A stretch of 64,000 bases of DNA from Zestosphaera sp. (GCA_038843015.1 JAWBSH010000005.1:62001-126000), one strand, 5' to 3'; counted from the first letter of the stretch, positions 27,701 through 36,447 are shown. Program-made: numbers and translations. Notes: a model not told the origin generated them from the letters alone.

Positions 27701-29918
27701 CTACTACGGTGGGCGGTATAGGCTGTAGGTAGAAATCAACTATGACTGTCTCTTCAGGGGCTACTACAACTCCTGGGGTGCTTGCCTGCACGTAGCCCGG
27801 CTTCCACGCGTATACTGTGTAGGTTCCTGAAGGAACGCTTAACTCATAGTATCCGGTAGCGTCTGTGTAGTTATAGACAGGTGTTCCATCAACGTAAGTC
27901 CATACGAGGACGTCGCTTATTGGTTCGTTTGTTACCGCGTTATACACGTGACCAGCTATAGTTCCGTTACCCAGCGGGTATAGACCGAAATCAACTATGA
28001 CTACTTCGGCTTCATCTACAGTCACTACCTCTGTTCTGGGGAAGTACCCATACGCGGCAGCTTCCAACGTGTAAGTTCCGGGCGGTACTGACACTTCATA
28101 GATCCCGTCAGGACCTGTCACGACTGTCATGCCAAGCTCAACGACTGTCACGTTAGCACCAGAGATCGGCTCGTTTGTTAATGCGTTGAACACTAAGCCT
28201 GTTATAGTACCGTTAAGTAGTATTACCTCAACGGTAGCAGTGTAGGGTTCGTAGCCCCACGCCTCAAATACTAGAGTGTAGGTTCCTGGGTCTAGCGGTA
28301 TCCTGTAGTAGCCGGAAGCGTTTACTGTGAAGGTCCTGCCTATCTCAACTACTGTCACAGTTGCCCAAGGTACTGGCTCACTAGTTAGTGAGTCGAGAAC
28401 GAATCCTTCAACACCGCTCTTCTTAGCAAACTCCATGGCCTTCTTAGTTGCTTCGTAAGCGTCGATCCTGCCATAACCGTACCTAGTGTCGAGTCCTGGG
28501 TCGCCGAAGTCTATGGCTGTTGAGTTAAGTATTAAGTAGACTTGCTCGGGAGTGTCAGGTATGTCATGGTGTAACCACCCGGCTGCTTGAAGTATTAGTG
28601 CTACAGTTCCTGATACGTGAGGACATGACATTGAGGTTCCTGACCAGTCTTCATAGCCACCGCCAGGCACTGAGCTCCTTATACTTACTCCAGGAGCTGA
28701 GAAGTCTGGCTTTACGTAAGTGCTTGGGTACATGTCGAAGAAGGGCCACGTAGGCGGTGGGGATGGCCAGGTAACTACTCTACCACTACTCCACGAAGCT
28801 ACGTTATCGTTAATATCTGTTGCTCCAATACCGAATACGCCCCACACGTTTCCTGGATTACCCGAGGTTCCGGGGCCGCTGTTCCCTATCGAGGCTACTG
28901 GTATTATATTGGTTAGTAACATTGCTTCAATTGCTGGGAACAAGTCATTACCGTAATACTCGGAAGCGCCAAAACTCATCGAGACTACGTGTGCCGGAAG
29001 CCCTGTGTAGACCGGCTGACCCGTACCGGGATCTATATAGAAAGGCTCTACAGTCCACTGCATCCCAGCCAACACTTGAGCGAACGTACCACCACCGCCA
29101 GGCAATACTAGGCCGTGCATTAGCGTCGCGCCAGGAGCCACACCTATCAATATGTTCACAGTATCGCCTCCCAACGCAGTCCCGCTAGTATGCGTCCCGT
29201 GTCCGTCCGTGTCGTGCGGTGTGCTCAGTATTGGGTTTCCCGCACCATCAAACTCCATCCAACCTCCTGGGTAGTAGGGGCTTGCAGGGTCTAGAGTCAA
29301 CATCTTGCCCTGAAGTGCTGGATGCGTTATGTCAACACCCGTGTCTAGGACAGCTATCCTCACTCCCTGACCTGTATAACCTAACGCCCAAGCCTCAGGA
29401 GCTCTGATTTTGAAGATTCCCCAACTAGATACTTGTTGTCCTGGCTTTACTTCAGCCTCCTCCTTAACGACTGGCTCTACTACACGCACCTCAAAATTCT
29501 CGAAGATCCTCACTACCTCAGGTAATGAAGCTATCTTTGGAATAAGGCCTACAGGCACCTTAGCAAGCACTACATTATCTAACCAGAACTTATTAAGTAC
29601 TACCCCGCCCTCATTAAGTATTAAGTTAACTAATCCTCTCTGAGTATACTCAGCCCAATTCTTGAGTGCCTGAACCGCGAACCTATAATTACCTCTAACA
29701 TTACTGACTATCTCTCTCGGTAGAGACTTAAGTCTTATAACGACTTCAATAACCTCATCCTCTCTCATACCCTCAAGCTTACTCAGTAGTTGCGGCGCTA
29801 CTTTACCTGCCAAATCATTACTAGCTACTGCGTTCAAGACCACGCCAGGTAGCCAGCTCACCACAGACACTAACAGCAAAACTATTAGTCCAATAACGAA
29901 TAACCTATTACTTTTCAT
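24795..29918 (-). CDS. Cell-surface subtilisin-like protease with multi-domain stalk and membrane anchor
   Basis: A 1707-residue exported S8 protease. A signal peptide (1-31) and an inhibitor-like prodomain (to about 160) precede the catalytic domain, with D192 (LDTGVD), H240 (HGTHTSG), oxyanion N346 and S429 (GTSMSCPH). Three carboxypeptidase-regulatory-like beta domains follow (about 504-740), then a Rossmann-like glutamine-amidotransferase-shaped domain, a fourth beta domain, a second such domain, and two Ig-like domains. The last 200 residues are coiled coil with a 35-residue duplication, then a single helix and KKK. This matches the architecture of stalk-bound S-layer proteases of Desulfurococcales. 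GAGGTG sits before the ATG. Confidence 0.93.
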   Translation of the reverse strand: MKSNRLFVIGLIVLLLVSVVSWLPGVVLNAVASNDLAGKVAPQLLSKLEGMREDEVIEVVIRLKSLPREIVSNVRGNYRFAVQALKNWAEYTQRGLVNLILNEGGVVLNKFWLDNVVLAKVPVGLIPKIASLPEVVRIFENFEVRVVEPVVKEEAEVKPGQQVSSWGIFKIRAPEAWALGYTGQGVRIAVLDTGVDITHPALQGKMLTLDPASPYYPGGWMEFDGAGNPILSTPHDTDGHGTHTSGTALGGDTVNILIGVAPGATLMHGLVLPGGGGTFAQVLAGMQWTVEPFYIDPGTGQPVYTGLPAHVVSMSFGASEYYGNDLFPAIEAMLLTNIIPVASIGNSGPGTSGNPGNVWGVFGIGATDINDNVASWSSGRVVTWPSPPPTWPFFDMYPSTYVKPDFSAPGVSIRSSVPGGGYEDWSGTSMSCPHVSGTVALILQAAGWLHHDIPDTPEQVYLILNSTAIDFGDPGLDTRYGYGRIDAYEATKKAMEFAKKSGVEGFVLDSLTSEPVPWATVTVVEIGRTFTVNASGYYRIPLDPGTYTLVFEAWGYEPYTATVEVILLNGTITGLVFNALTNEPISGANVTVVELGMTVVTGPDGIYEVSVPPGTYTLEAAAYGYFPRTEVVTVDEAEVVIVDFGLYPLGNGTIAGHVYNAVTNEPISDVLVWTYVDGTPVYNYTDATGYYELSVPSGTYTVYAWKPGYVQASTPGVVVAPEETVIVDFYLQPIPPTVVVLANVHYRTQPHLKTIVEALELPVTEYNDMTQLLQDWVNGLINPAVVIIDHTMPSPYSYPSSDVVLAFHTLADSTGTTLIWLDTSYSGYPGIYVLYQYSSQLISAGYPAPVSRLYEYPSTTYIIVTMLNTTHPIFEGVTPDIPPNKFYLATGSYADYAITNFTDPTGRFVVLAYVNDTRTGYLRHGVGVAEWVSNTGSPWYYLGSWAESYWMQYLESGADGMYTDNTKKVLENAVLLGWTNYVSSTRLDKGRLSAVLSIVARSSGKSLETSSGFKSYLYTRLDAYLNRLPHGYVTGTVRGSDGAILAGALVQFIGTPVKVYTNETGQFFTWLPEGNYTASIKMAGYKTVEVSFTVLVNETTDLGLIVLKRLPRVAILYDYAGSIKSFLESMEIYAVDYTDLSALTNDVLAGMYDAVVWAGYYGAPFPTYYEFMSFLNATHTVGVGVVWMDSWGTYGYGIKALQQYLGDPPSVGSTWGYGEVYVRVTGKHPILKGYEVGDLIKIITYTSADFSWFSGFSGTSIADTYVAGTTWGNSIAWKVFPDGVKWALLSSFPPTQWNTPTYFTPDAWKIIYNAIKWVMTKPLTVVLEEPYLHVGDEAILHISEAPANTTLLIYLDGQLIGEVLSDEAGYANFTFTVPLIPGGEHLIEVYTEDEMYYGYTPLYVILKIVVTPTETTAPGLVKINATGLRPYQAVMIYLDGNWLSNYRANALGTFEIKINIPFVVTGEHELNIVDLEKGELLGSTTLTIASRLDDIFAKLDEIGGTITNISGDAVFIKTKLGEIQVSLDTVLTNLGVIDGKLANISGGVVFIKTKLGEIQVSLSDLMDALMSVNASLTQVVITSKGEVLGVISTSKGEILASVNVVKELIEAGLPVDTQTLLNTLTSLINEKSASIMNKLDEILQAVRGVRDTMASKTDVSDLSSKVDTIGQKIDSSSGTLSTYGAVTVGLIIVTLIASIYGFFIKKK
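25240..25292 (-). repeat. Copy 1 of a 53-base direct repeat in the protease stalk
   Basis: Nearly identical to 25345-25397, offset by 105 bases (35 residues). Both code for FIKTKLGEIQVSL preceded by NISG. The first 35 bases are identical, and differences lie near the end. It encodes a repeated coiled-coil unit of five heptads. Confidence 0.85.
25345..25397 (-). repeat. Copy 2 of the 53-base direct repeat in the protease stalk
   Basis: Partner of 25240-25292. The in-frame spacing of 105 bases means that gain or loss of a unit would change stalk length without a frameshift. Confidence 0.85.
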
Positions 29919-30193
29919 GAAGACACCTCAACAATTAATTTAGAAAGGGGTTAATAAGTTTATTCGTGGTTTAACTTTTAAAAATATTTTTTAAGTGGCA
30001 TATTTAAATTAAAGTTTTTGATTAAGAAACAAATCTTATTTATTTGTAGAACCTGTGGGTGATATATTTTATGTGAGGAAGTCTTAATAATATTTATATT
30101 ATATTATGAGTTACACATAGAAATTTAATTATTTGCTGAAGTGAGTTCTGCCGGGAAACATTGCTTGAGAGATTTCTTTTAGTTTAAGGTTGT

Positions 30194-31189
30194 TTAGAGG
30201 AATCCGTTGTCTCTATACCATTTTATAGTTTCTTCAAGTCCTTCTCTTAAGTCGTATTTTGGTTTATAACCTAATTCTCTCTTAGCTTTATCTATTTTGT
30301 ATGCTCTGTGTGTTGTTACTGCGTCTACGATACTTCTTCTAAGTATTAGGTTTTCGCCACCTCTTATTCTGTCGTATATTTCGGTGAAGGTTAGCAAGAA
30401 CTTAGCTAGTCTAGGGCTTAACTTGATTTTAGGGGGTTCTTTACCGAGTATCTGAGAAATTATCTCGTATACTTCTTTGTACGTGTAAGGTTTCTCACTA
30501 CTAATTATGTATGTCTGGCCTACAGACACTTCAGGCTTCTCTAGAACTAGTCTGAAGCCTTGAACCACGTCTCTCACGTGAGCGAATTGAGTCAAGTACT
30601 CGCCTTCTCCAATCATGAATTTGGAGAGAATACCTCCTCTAGCCACGGTCATTATAAACCAGTAAGACACGTCATCCACGTTTCCAGGTCCGTAAATGCC
30701 TGAAGGTCTTACTATAGTGTACTCAAGTCCGGAGTCACTCAAACTCCTCACTACCTGCTCAGCCAACAACTTAGAGACCCCGTACTCGAACTGAGGGTTA
30801 GGAGGAGTTTCTTCATCACCTGGAGGATTCTTTACAGGTCCTATAGCTTCAGTAGAACTGCAGTAAATGAATCTCTTAACCCCTGACTTAAGAGCTACCT
30901 GGGCAAGCGCGCGAGTACCTTCAACATTCACTAACCTATAAAGCTTCTTAGAACCCGTGAAGGTGTAGTAAGCCGCGAGATGAATAATCACGTCAACACC
31001 TTTAACTACTTGAGAGAGAGTATCGTGTCGGGTTAAGTCACCGTAAACAACCTCAACACCTGAGTCTCTCAAGCGACTTGCTTTCTTAAAATCTCTTATC
31101 ATTCCCCTAACACTATAGCCTCCTCTAACTAACTCCTCAACTAAGTAGCTTCCTAGAAAGCCTGAAGCGCCGGTAACTAATACCCTCAC
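30194..31189 (-). CDS. NAD-dependent epimerase/dehydratase (extended SDR)
   Basis: A 331-residue extended short-chain dehydrogenase. The nucleotide-binding motif TGASGFLG is at 7-14, DVIIHLAAY near 66-74, the catalytic Ser region YCSSTEA near 110, and YGVSK gives the catalytic Tyr and Lys near 136-140. Substrate-side motif IVRPSGIYGPG is present. Members of this subgroup act on nucleotide sugars, on 3-beta-hydroxysteroid-like or on dihydroflavonol-like substrates. The sequence does not decide. It stands alone between the protease and a divergent membrane protein gene. Confidence 0.85.
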   Translation of the reverse strand: MRVLVTGASGFLGSYLVEELVRGGYSVRGMIRDFKKASRLRDSGVEVVYGDLTRHDTLSQVVKGVDVIIHLAAYYTFTGSKKLYRLVNVEGTRALAQVALKSGVKRFIYCSSTEAIGPVKNPPGDEETPPNPQFEYGVSKLLAEQVVRSLSDSGLEYTIVRPSGIYGPGNVDDVSYWFIMTVARGGILSKFMIGEGEYLTQFAHVRDVVQGFRLVLEKPEVSVGQTYIISSEKPYTYKEVYEIISQILGKEPPKIKLSPRLAKFLLTFTEIYDRIRGGENLILRRSIVDAVTTHRAYKIDKAKRELGYKPKYDLREGLEETIKWYRDNGFL

Positions 31190-31333
31190 CTACTCCACCA
31201 AACACTACACCTAGTCAAACATTTTAACGTTGTTCTAGACACCACCATACTTAGAATTCAGAATATTCTTTCACCTGAAATCAGGATTCTAAGTCTAGTC
31301 AAAGAACCATGTTTTCAGTCGTTGTAGTTAAAA

Positions 31334-31341
31334 TTTATATA
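31334..31341 (+). promoter_or_regulatory. TATA box of the membrane protein gene at 31376
   Basis: TTTATATA preceded by purine-rich bases, 35 bases before the ATG. A GAGGGAT ribosome binding site lies between the two (31364-31370). Confidence 0.55.
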
Positions 31342-31375
31342 TCTGAGACGATATTAGAGATTTGAGGGATTATTA

Positions 31376-32233
31376 ATGCCTACTCTAGAAGACCTTGGCA
31401 ATACCTTATGGAACCAGTTAGTGGCTATGATACCGGGAGTTATAGCTGCCATAATATGGATTATCTTAGGCATCATAGTAGGCATTATAGTGGGGAGTGT
31501 AGTCACTAAGGTTCTCAGGAGATATGTTGAGAGACCTCTCTCAGTAACTCCTTTTGGGAAGACTCTAGCTACTATGGGACTCGAATTCTCAGAGCTTATA
31601 GGTGGACTTACGAAGGCATTCATAATATCGATCTCGTTAGTAGCAGCGATAAGCTACATACCTTTGGGCGGAGAAGCTGGGGAACTAATATACGGTGTAG
31701 TATCTTACTTGCCCTACCTGATAGGCGGTATAGCAGTAATAACTCTAGGCTTAGTGTTAGCTATCTCACTAGCTAGATATATAGGTACGCTATTAAGTAC
31801 TGGCTTCGGCGAGACATACAAGTCTCTCGTGAACTTAATAGAGAACCTGCTGCTCGTAGGTTTAATAGCTATAGTTCTAACGGTAGCTTTCACTCTACTT
31901 AAGTTGCCTTCAACACTGATATACCCACTTCTAGTAGGTGTTACAGCGATAGCTATAGGCGTGATTATAGTCATAGAAGTATTCAAGACTATCACAGAAA
32001 CACACCCAGACTTCAGCAAGCTCGCGCCCTTCCTACAATTCATAATAGTGTTCGTGTTCATATTCGTAGGACTTTCAGCGATATTTAGTCAGTACACGGT
32101 AGTAGGTGACGTACTCAGAATGCTCTCTGTAGGCCTCATGATAGCTTTCGCAGTAATATTGATACCAGTAGCTTTCTACTTAGTCAAGAAAGTCCTGATA
32201 GAAGCAGAAAAGAGACCTAGCAGAGGAGAATAA
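31376..32233 (+). CDS. Membrane protein with conserved-TM-helix repeats (mechanosensitive-channel-like)
   Basis: A 285-residue protein with five or six helices. Segments such as IPGVIAAIIWIILGIIVG and LPYLIGGIAVITLGLVLAI, each followed by a short charged run, are the 'conserved TM helix' repeats that also occur at the N-terminus of some MscS-type channels. There is no MscS beta domain here, so it is the stand-alone version. A pore-forming role is likely but unproven. Monocistronic, ATG with good SD. Confidence 0.7.
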   Translation: MPTLEDLGNTLWNQLVAMIPGVIAAIIWIILGIIVGIIVGSVVTKVLRRYVERPLSVTPFGKTLATMGLEFSELIGGLTKAFIISISLVAAISYIPLGGEAGELIYGVVSYLPYLIGGIAVITLGLVLAISLARYIGTLLSTGFGETYKSLVNLIENLLLVGLIAIVLTVAFTLLKLPSTLIYPLLVGVTAIAIGVIIVIEVFKTITETHPDFSKLAPFLQFIIVFVFIFVGLSAIFSQYTVVGDVLRMLSVGLMIAFAVILIPVAFYLVKKVLIEAEKRPSRGE

Positions 32234-32272
32234 AATTACTCCATTCGTGTTTTTATTGCAAAACACAAACCT

Positions 32273-33721
32273 CTAAATACTCTTCTTCACCCTAAGGTAG
32301 ACAGTGTAAGTAAAGTAGCGCGGTATATACTCACCATCGTAAGGCTCATTAGGAGTTCTAAGAAAAGACTCACCTAAAGGAACCACCCTATACACGCCCG
32401 CACTAACTAATTCTTTCACGTAACTATCTACTTTCTCTCTATCTACCCAGAAAGCTACCGTCTGAACTTTATCTACGCCTGAGTACCCAGCTACCTTAGG
32501 CAACTCCCTAATAAGCCTAACACACTCTCTCAAATCACTAACTACTACTAACTCTAAAAACCTCCTCCTAGAATGAAACTCTAGCGGGACTAATCTCAAC
32601 CCACTAAAAGAAGACTTGCCCTCACTAACAACTATCGTGTAAGGGTTCTCGGGATTGCTAGACTTAAATACTTTCGCCCCCTGAAACTCTAGACTCTTCC
32701 TGAGCGTGTTTAACTTGTATAACCAGCCTTCCGAAACCTCTATTTTGTGAGAACCCCCCATAACATCTAAGTACTTACTGACTTCCCTAGCTAGCTGAAC
32801 AGCCTTCTCATAACTCCCCACAAAAAGAGCCATCGTAGGCGAGCTACACAGTTGTTGGTCATACATTAAGACTTCCCTAGCAAGAGCTTCAGAAACCTCA
32901 CTTAAAGAACTACCTAGAGAATCTCCGTCAATCACAGCAACACCAGTTAATGGACCGTTGACGATCAATCTAGGCTTATACGGGTTCTCAGCTACCGCCC
33001 TGTAAACCGCAGTCCTCCCGGGCTCGCCACCCCAGTAATTAATCACTCCTAGAGGGGCCTCCTTAAGCAAGTACCCTAAAACCTTACTGTCGTGACTCAA
33101 GTATGTTATTAAGAGAGCATCACCTAGAACTAGTGCCTCATCATCTAAGTCCTCAAGAGACTTAAAGACTTCTCTAACAACCACGTAGTTGGTTAGTGAA
33201 GGCCTCAAAATAGTTAAGTTGTTAGTAATTAATGAAGTGACTGTAGGTATCAGGGGCGGAATCACTGAATTCCCCGAAGCTATTATAAAGACTGGTCCTG
33301 CAGGAAGGTTAGAGACATACTCTCCCGGAGCAACTTCAACGAAGTCATCAAGACTCTTTACACCACCATTAAGACCCGAATTTATCAAGGACTCAACGTT
33401 TTCTTTTTTGAATACCTCACTAACAAGTCTGAGGTCTTCTTCAATCATTGTCTCACTATACCCTGTGCTCTTCACCAACTCTTTCTTGAGAGCCTCAAAA
33501 GAACCGCTCTCTAGCTTCTCAGCCCACACTCTACCAACTCTATCTAGTATCCTCACACGCTTCTCAAAACCTAAGCTCCTCAGCTTTTCTTGTACTGCTT
33601 TAGCTCGACTCAAGTACTCTCTAATCCAGTCTATCTTGGGCTCAAGATACTTCAAGCGACCATCAACATAGTTAGACGGTACGCTCTCTTTGATAGGGTG
33701 TAGCGGCTCCAAGTTCGTCAA
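32273..33721 (-). CDS. LuxC-like acyl-CoA/acyl-protein reductase
   Basis: A 482-residue enzyme of the LuxC family (aldehyde dehydrogenase fold), which reduces an activated fatty acyl group to the aldehyde with NADPH. Visible are NLPAGPVFIIASGN (132-150), TYLSHDSKVLG, GGEPGRTAVY, and the nucleophilic cysteine C292 in YDQQLCSSP. Its ATG overlaps the stop of the LuxE-like gene by 4 bases, so the pair is translated together. No luciferase gene (luxA/luxB) is near. The aldehyde may feed lipid, alcohol or wax chemistry, or the pair may handle another carboxylic acid. Confidence 0.85.
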   Translation of the reverse strand: MTNLEPLHPIKESVPSNYVDGRLKYLEPKIDWIREYLSRAKAVQEKLRSLGFEKRVRILDRVGRVWAEKLESGSFEALKKELVKSTGYSETMIEEDLRLVSEVFKKENVESLINSGLNGGVKSLDDFVEVAPGEYVSNLPAGPVFIIASGNSVIPPLIPTVTSLITNNLTILRPSLTNYVVVREVFKSLEDLDDEALVLGDALLITYLSHDSKVLGYLLKEAPLGVINYWGGEPGRTAVYRAVAENPYKPRLIVNGPLTGVAVIDGDSLGSSLSEVSEALAREVLMYDQQLCSSPTMALFVGSYEKAVQLAREVSKYLDVMGGSHKIEVSEGWLYKLNTLRKSLEFQGAKVFKSSNPENPYTIVVSEGKSSFSGLRLVPLEFHSRRRFLELVVVSDLRECVRLIRELPKVAGYSGVDKVQTVAFWVDREKVDSYVKELVSAGVYRVVPLGESFLRTPNEPYDGEYIPRYFTYTVYLRVKKSI

Positions 33722-35019
33722 GCTGTACTCCTCCCGCTCATAAGCTCTTCAAGAGTGCCGCCGCAAGCTCTCTGGAGATCCCAGCCCTCGTCTTTAGTCA
33801 GCCTCCTGACGTAAACGTATTCTCTACCGTAGTACCTGTCAGACTCAACAAACTTCATTATGTCTCCCGGTAAGAAGACCTCAAGCCAAGATATCGCTAA
33901 GGGGTCGTAAATACCTAAAATACCTTCTTTCCCCGGCTCTTCAACAAGCTCGTACGACTTGGGGTCGAGTAAGAAGACTTCCTGTAGTGGGTGGGGGATC
34001 TTATGCATAACGCCGTGCTTGTCTATGAGTGCTGTCAGGGTCTCAGTCATCCCTAAGACATCCATGAAGGGGGTAGGGGCCTCTCTCCCTTCAAAATCTC
34101 TAGCTTTAAAGAACCTTCTCGCATTCTCTACTATGACGTCGTAAGGCGGTAAGTCTGTAAAGCCCTTAGTACCGCCGCCAGTGACTATTACTCCTCCAGT
34201 CCCCAAGTGTACTGGTGGTACGCCTGCGAAGAGCTTACTCACAAGCTTCTTCACAAAACTCATACCCTCAAACTGCTTTGTAAGGAGGTGTACGCCTGCA
34301 GGTGCTGTGAAAAGCAATTTAGGCTCTTCCTTACTTTTGAGAAACTCCATTATAGCCTTCTTATTAGGCACGAGTCTCTGCCACTGAGACCCACTACTAA
34401 CTTCTTTCACTAAATCCATACCGTACAATAACTTTATCTTCTTCCCTTGGAGAGCTAAATCTACGAACGCAACAAAGTTTAGCTTGTTCCGCAACTCTCG
34501 TGCTGCTAAGAAGAGAGCTAATCCAGCACCCTCCCTCAACACACCACCATACACATACTCAAATAGTAGTGTGTTAGCTCTAGTCATCATAGCCAACTCT
34601 AAGAAACTCCTGTAGACTCTAACAGGGTCGTTACTCGTGGTTCCGCTCGATGAGAAAATAAAGCCCTTCTCATCAACGTCATCTATGAGGAGTTTCCTGT
34701 ATTCATTACCTCTCAACATGTCTGAAGGAACTGCTAACTTGACTAAATCAGCGTATTCAGCAGCGTCAGGGTCTATCTCAAGCCTCTCTAGCAACTCAGC
34801 ATAAAAACTACTGTGTCTTACGAAGAACTTGAGAGAGTCTCTCAATAAGGTCTTCCTAAGACTCCTCAAGTAATCTGGCGACTTACTGAATAGCGTGCTG
34901 TCTCCTGAAAGCTCCCACAACCTCTTCACGTGCGGGTCACTGAAAAACTTACTCTTTTCTGCTCCCGAATATATCTCTTCTATAGTTGGTAGTTCGTTAA
35001 TCAACGCACCTAACACCAC
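33718..35019 (-). CDS. LuxE-like acyl-protein synthetase
   Basis: A 433-residue member of the LuxE family of adenylating enzymes. LuxE activates a fatty acid with ATP and passes it through a C-terminal cysteine to LuxC. The ATP loop SSSGTTSNDPVRV is near residue 125-137. FMDVLGMTETL (A5-like motif) and a late cysteine C419, 14 residues from the end, match the family's acyl acceptor position. First of the two-gene operon. A TATA-like AATAAAAA (minus strand) lies in the 55-base gap upstream. The GTG start has no ideal SD. Confidence 0.82.
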   Translation of the reverse strand: MVLGALINELPTIEEIYSGAEKSKFFSDPHVKRLWELSGDSTLFSKSPDYLRSLRKTLLRDSLKFFVRHSSFYAELLERLEIDPDAAEYADLVKLAVPSDMLRGNEYRKLLIDDVDEKGFIFSSSGTTSNDPVRVYRSFLELAMMTRANTLLFEYVYGGVLREGAGLALFLAARELRNKLNFVAFVDLALQGKKIKLLYGMDLVKEVSSGSQWQRLVPNKKAIMEFLKSKEEPKLLFTAPAGVHLLTKQFEGMSFVKKLVSKLFAGVPPVHLGTGGVIVTGGGTKGFTDLPPYDVIVENARRFFKARDFEGREAPTPFMDVLGMTETLTALIDKHGVMHKIPHPLQEVFLLDPKSYELVEEPGKEGILGIYDPLAISWLEVFLPGDIMKFVESDRYYGREYVYVRRLTKDEGWDLQRACGGTLEELMSGRSTA

Positions 35020-35074
35020 TCAATAGAAACCTATGTAATCGTTTTTATTGTTTCACGCACTCAAGCTCCAGCTG

Positions 35075-35473
35075 TTAGGGGAACATCAGCATACTAAAAA
35101 GTATCACTACATAGAGTGGTAGCGAAATATCTATGCTGTACTCGATCACAGACCCCTCTACAGCGATTTCACCCCTAATCACGCCGAAATTCAGTAAAGT
35201 AAGCACTATGAGAGCTCCCAGAATCTTAGACAAGAGTCTGAGAGGTAGTGATATAGGATGTTCTTTAAGTAAGGAATTCGCCAGACCTAAACCTGTGAAG
35301 AGCGCAAAAGCTAGTAGCCAGAGAATAGGCGTTTCTAAAATCTCAGTACCCGGGAAGACTTTAGAGAATAGCGTGGGAAGCAACACAACGTAGATAAAAT
35401 AATACAGCAGTCCTGTTAGAACCCCGACCACAACAGAACCTACTACCTTCCTAACACCGGTTTTCTCACTCAC
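35075..35473 (-). CDS. Small membrane protein, third of a three-gene set
   Basis: Not recognised. 132 residues, four hydrophobic helices, short loops, no charged residues in the helices that suggest a carrier. The start overlaps the stop of the preceding gene by one base. It ends 55 bases before the LuxE-like gene on the same strand, so the set could be functionally tied to that pair. Confidence 0.65.
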   Translation of the reverse strand: MSEKTGVRKVVGSVVVGVLTGLLYYFIYVVLLPTLFSKVFPGTEILETPILWLLAFALFTGLGLANSLLKEHPISLPLRLLSKILGALIVLTLLNFGVIRGEIAVEGSVIEYSIDISLPLYVVILFSMLMFP

Positions 35474-35853
35474 TACTCAACACCTCTAATCCTTAACTCA
35501 AAGCGGTAAATCCCGGCGATCTTCAGACTTATTAAGACCCTCAAGTGTTCGGGAGGTGAACTAACGTCAAGTACTAAGTATTTAGTGAGTGTAGAGTCTT
35601 TACGTAAATCACCAAAATATAGCGTTTTATTGAGTATTTCGAGCTTGACGTCATTTAAGGGTACTGTACCCCTGTACGTTATGCTAAACACTAATTTAGT
35701 AGAAGTTTCGTTGAGTTGCTCGTACGAGGTCTTAAGATCTATTAAGTTAGGCTCACTCATCAACTCGTAGACAAAGACTACCGCCGGAATTACTAAGCCA
35801 CTCAATACTAGAAAAGCTACTAAGCCTATGCCTAGCTTAAGAAGTGTATTCAC
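35473..35853 (-). CDS. Membrane-anchored extracytoplasmic protein, second of a three-gene set
   Basis: Not recognised. 126 residues: one N-terminal anchor helix (about 7-29), then an outside domain of about 95 residues with alternating hydrophobic strands (LVFSITYRGTVPLNDVKLEIL) resembling a small immunoglobulin-like sandwich, as in archaeal pilin-related or S-layer-associated proteins. It overlaps the neighbour upstream by 4 bases. Confidence 0.65.
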   Translation of the reverse strand: MNTLLKLGIGLVAFLVLSGLVIPAVVFVYELMSEPNLIDLKTSYEQLNETSTKLVFSITYRGTVPLNDVKLEILNKTLYFGDLRKDSTLTKYLVLDVSSPPEHLRVLISLKIAGIYRFELRIRGVE

Positions 35854-36161
35854 TTCTTAGTCTCCTCAGACTCTTTAGGTTTCTTCTCCCTAACGTAGAG
35901 AGCTTTGAAGAGGTCAACACCTTTACCTAGAAGTATTGAGCCAGCCCATATCATAGCTCCAAGAAAACCTAACTTAATAACTAAGTTTAGTAGCTCGTAC
36001 ACCGTGTTAGTAATAGAAGACTGTAAGTCTCCTCCAACAGGTAAGAGAGGCCTGTAGTTAAGGTATGCTTCAAAAGCTAAGAAAGCTCCGAAAACAACTA
36101 TCAAGACTCCTGCTAGGAGTATAGCTATCCCGGTCAAGAAGGGAGTCTTACTCACTTCCAT
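35850..36161 (-). CDS. Two-helix membrane protein, first of a three-gene set
   Basis: Not recognised. 103 residues with helices at about 8-32 and 53-78 and a charged tail (REKKPKESEETKK). The ATG has GGTGGAG upstream. It starts a tight run of three small membrane genes (4-base and 1-base overlaps). Confidence 0.65.
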   Translation of the reverse strand: MEVSKTPFLTGIAILLAGVLIVVFGAFLAFEAYLNYRPLLPVGGDLQSSITNTVYELLNLVIKLGFLGAMIWAGSILLGKGVDLFKALYVREKKPKESEETKK

Positions 36162-36447
36162 AAATACTCCACCTACTAGATTGTAGTGAGGAGTTAATAA
36201 ATGTGAGAACCACAGAGATGCGTTTGTAAGATCGTTCTCAAGACCTCACATTCTAGCTAGACTCATGAGTTTCAGTTGAGTCTAGTCTTAGACAGCTCAG
36301 AACATGCCTTACCTAGAATGAACTAGATCTCTCACATCTTCGTGAGCTAAAAACGTGAATCACATGCGTATACAGAGAATCTATGGAAACTTCATTATTG
36401 AGGAACAACTAAGACGTTAGTGGAGCCCCGCGTGACGATAGGCATTC

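Noticed and set aside
28720-29643. Several plus-strand open frames opposite the protease gene
   Set aside because: They are antisense shadows of the GC-richer catalytic domain; no ribosome binding sites or family motifs.
36162-36447. Possible gene or RNA in the 286-base gap
   Set aside because: No frame, promoter-terminator pair or RNA motif was convincing; a GCGGGGCTC on the minus strand near 36433 lacks CAT and a tRNA arm, so it is not the missing tRNA half.
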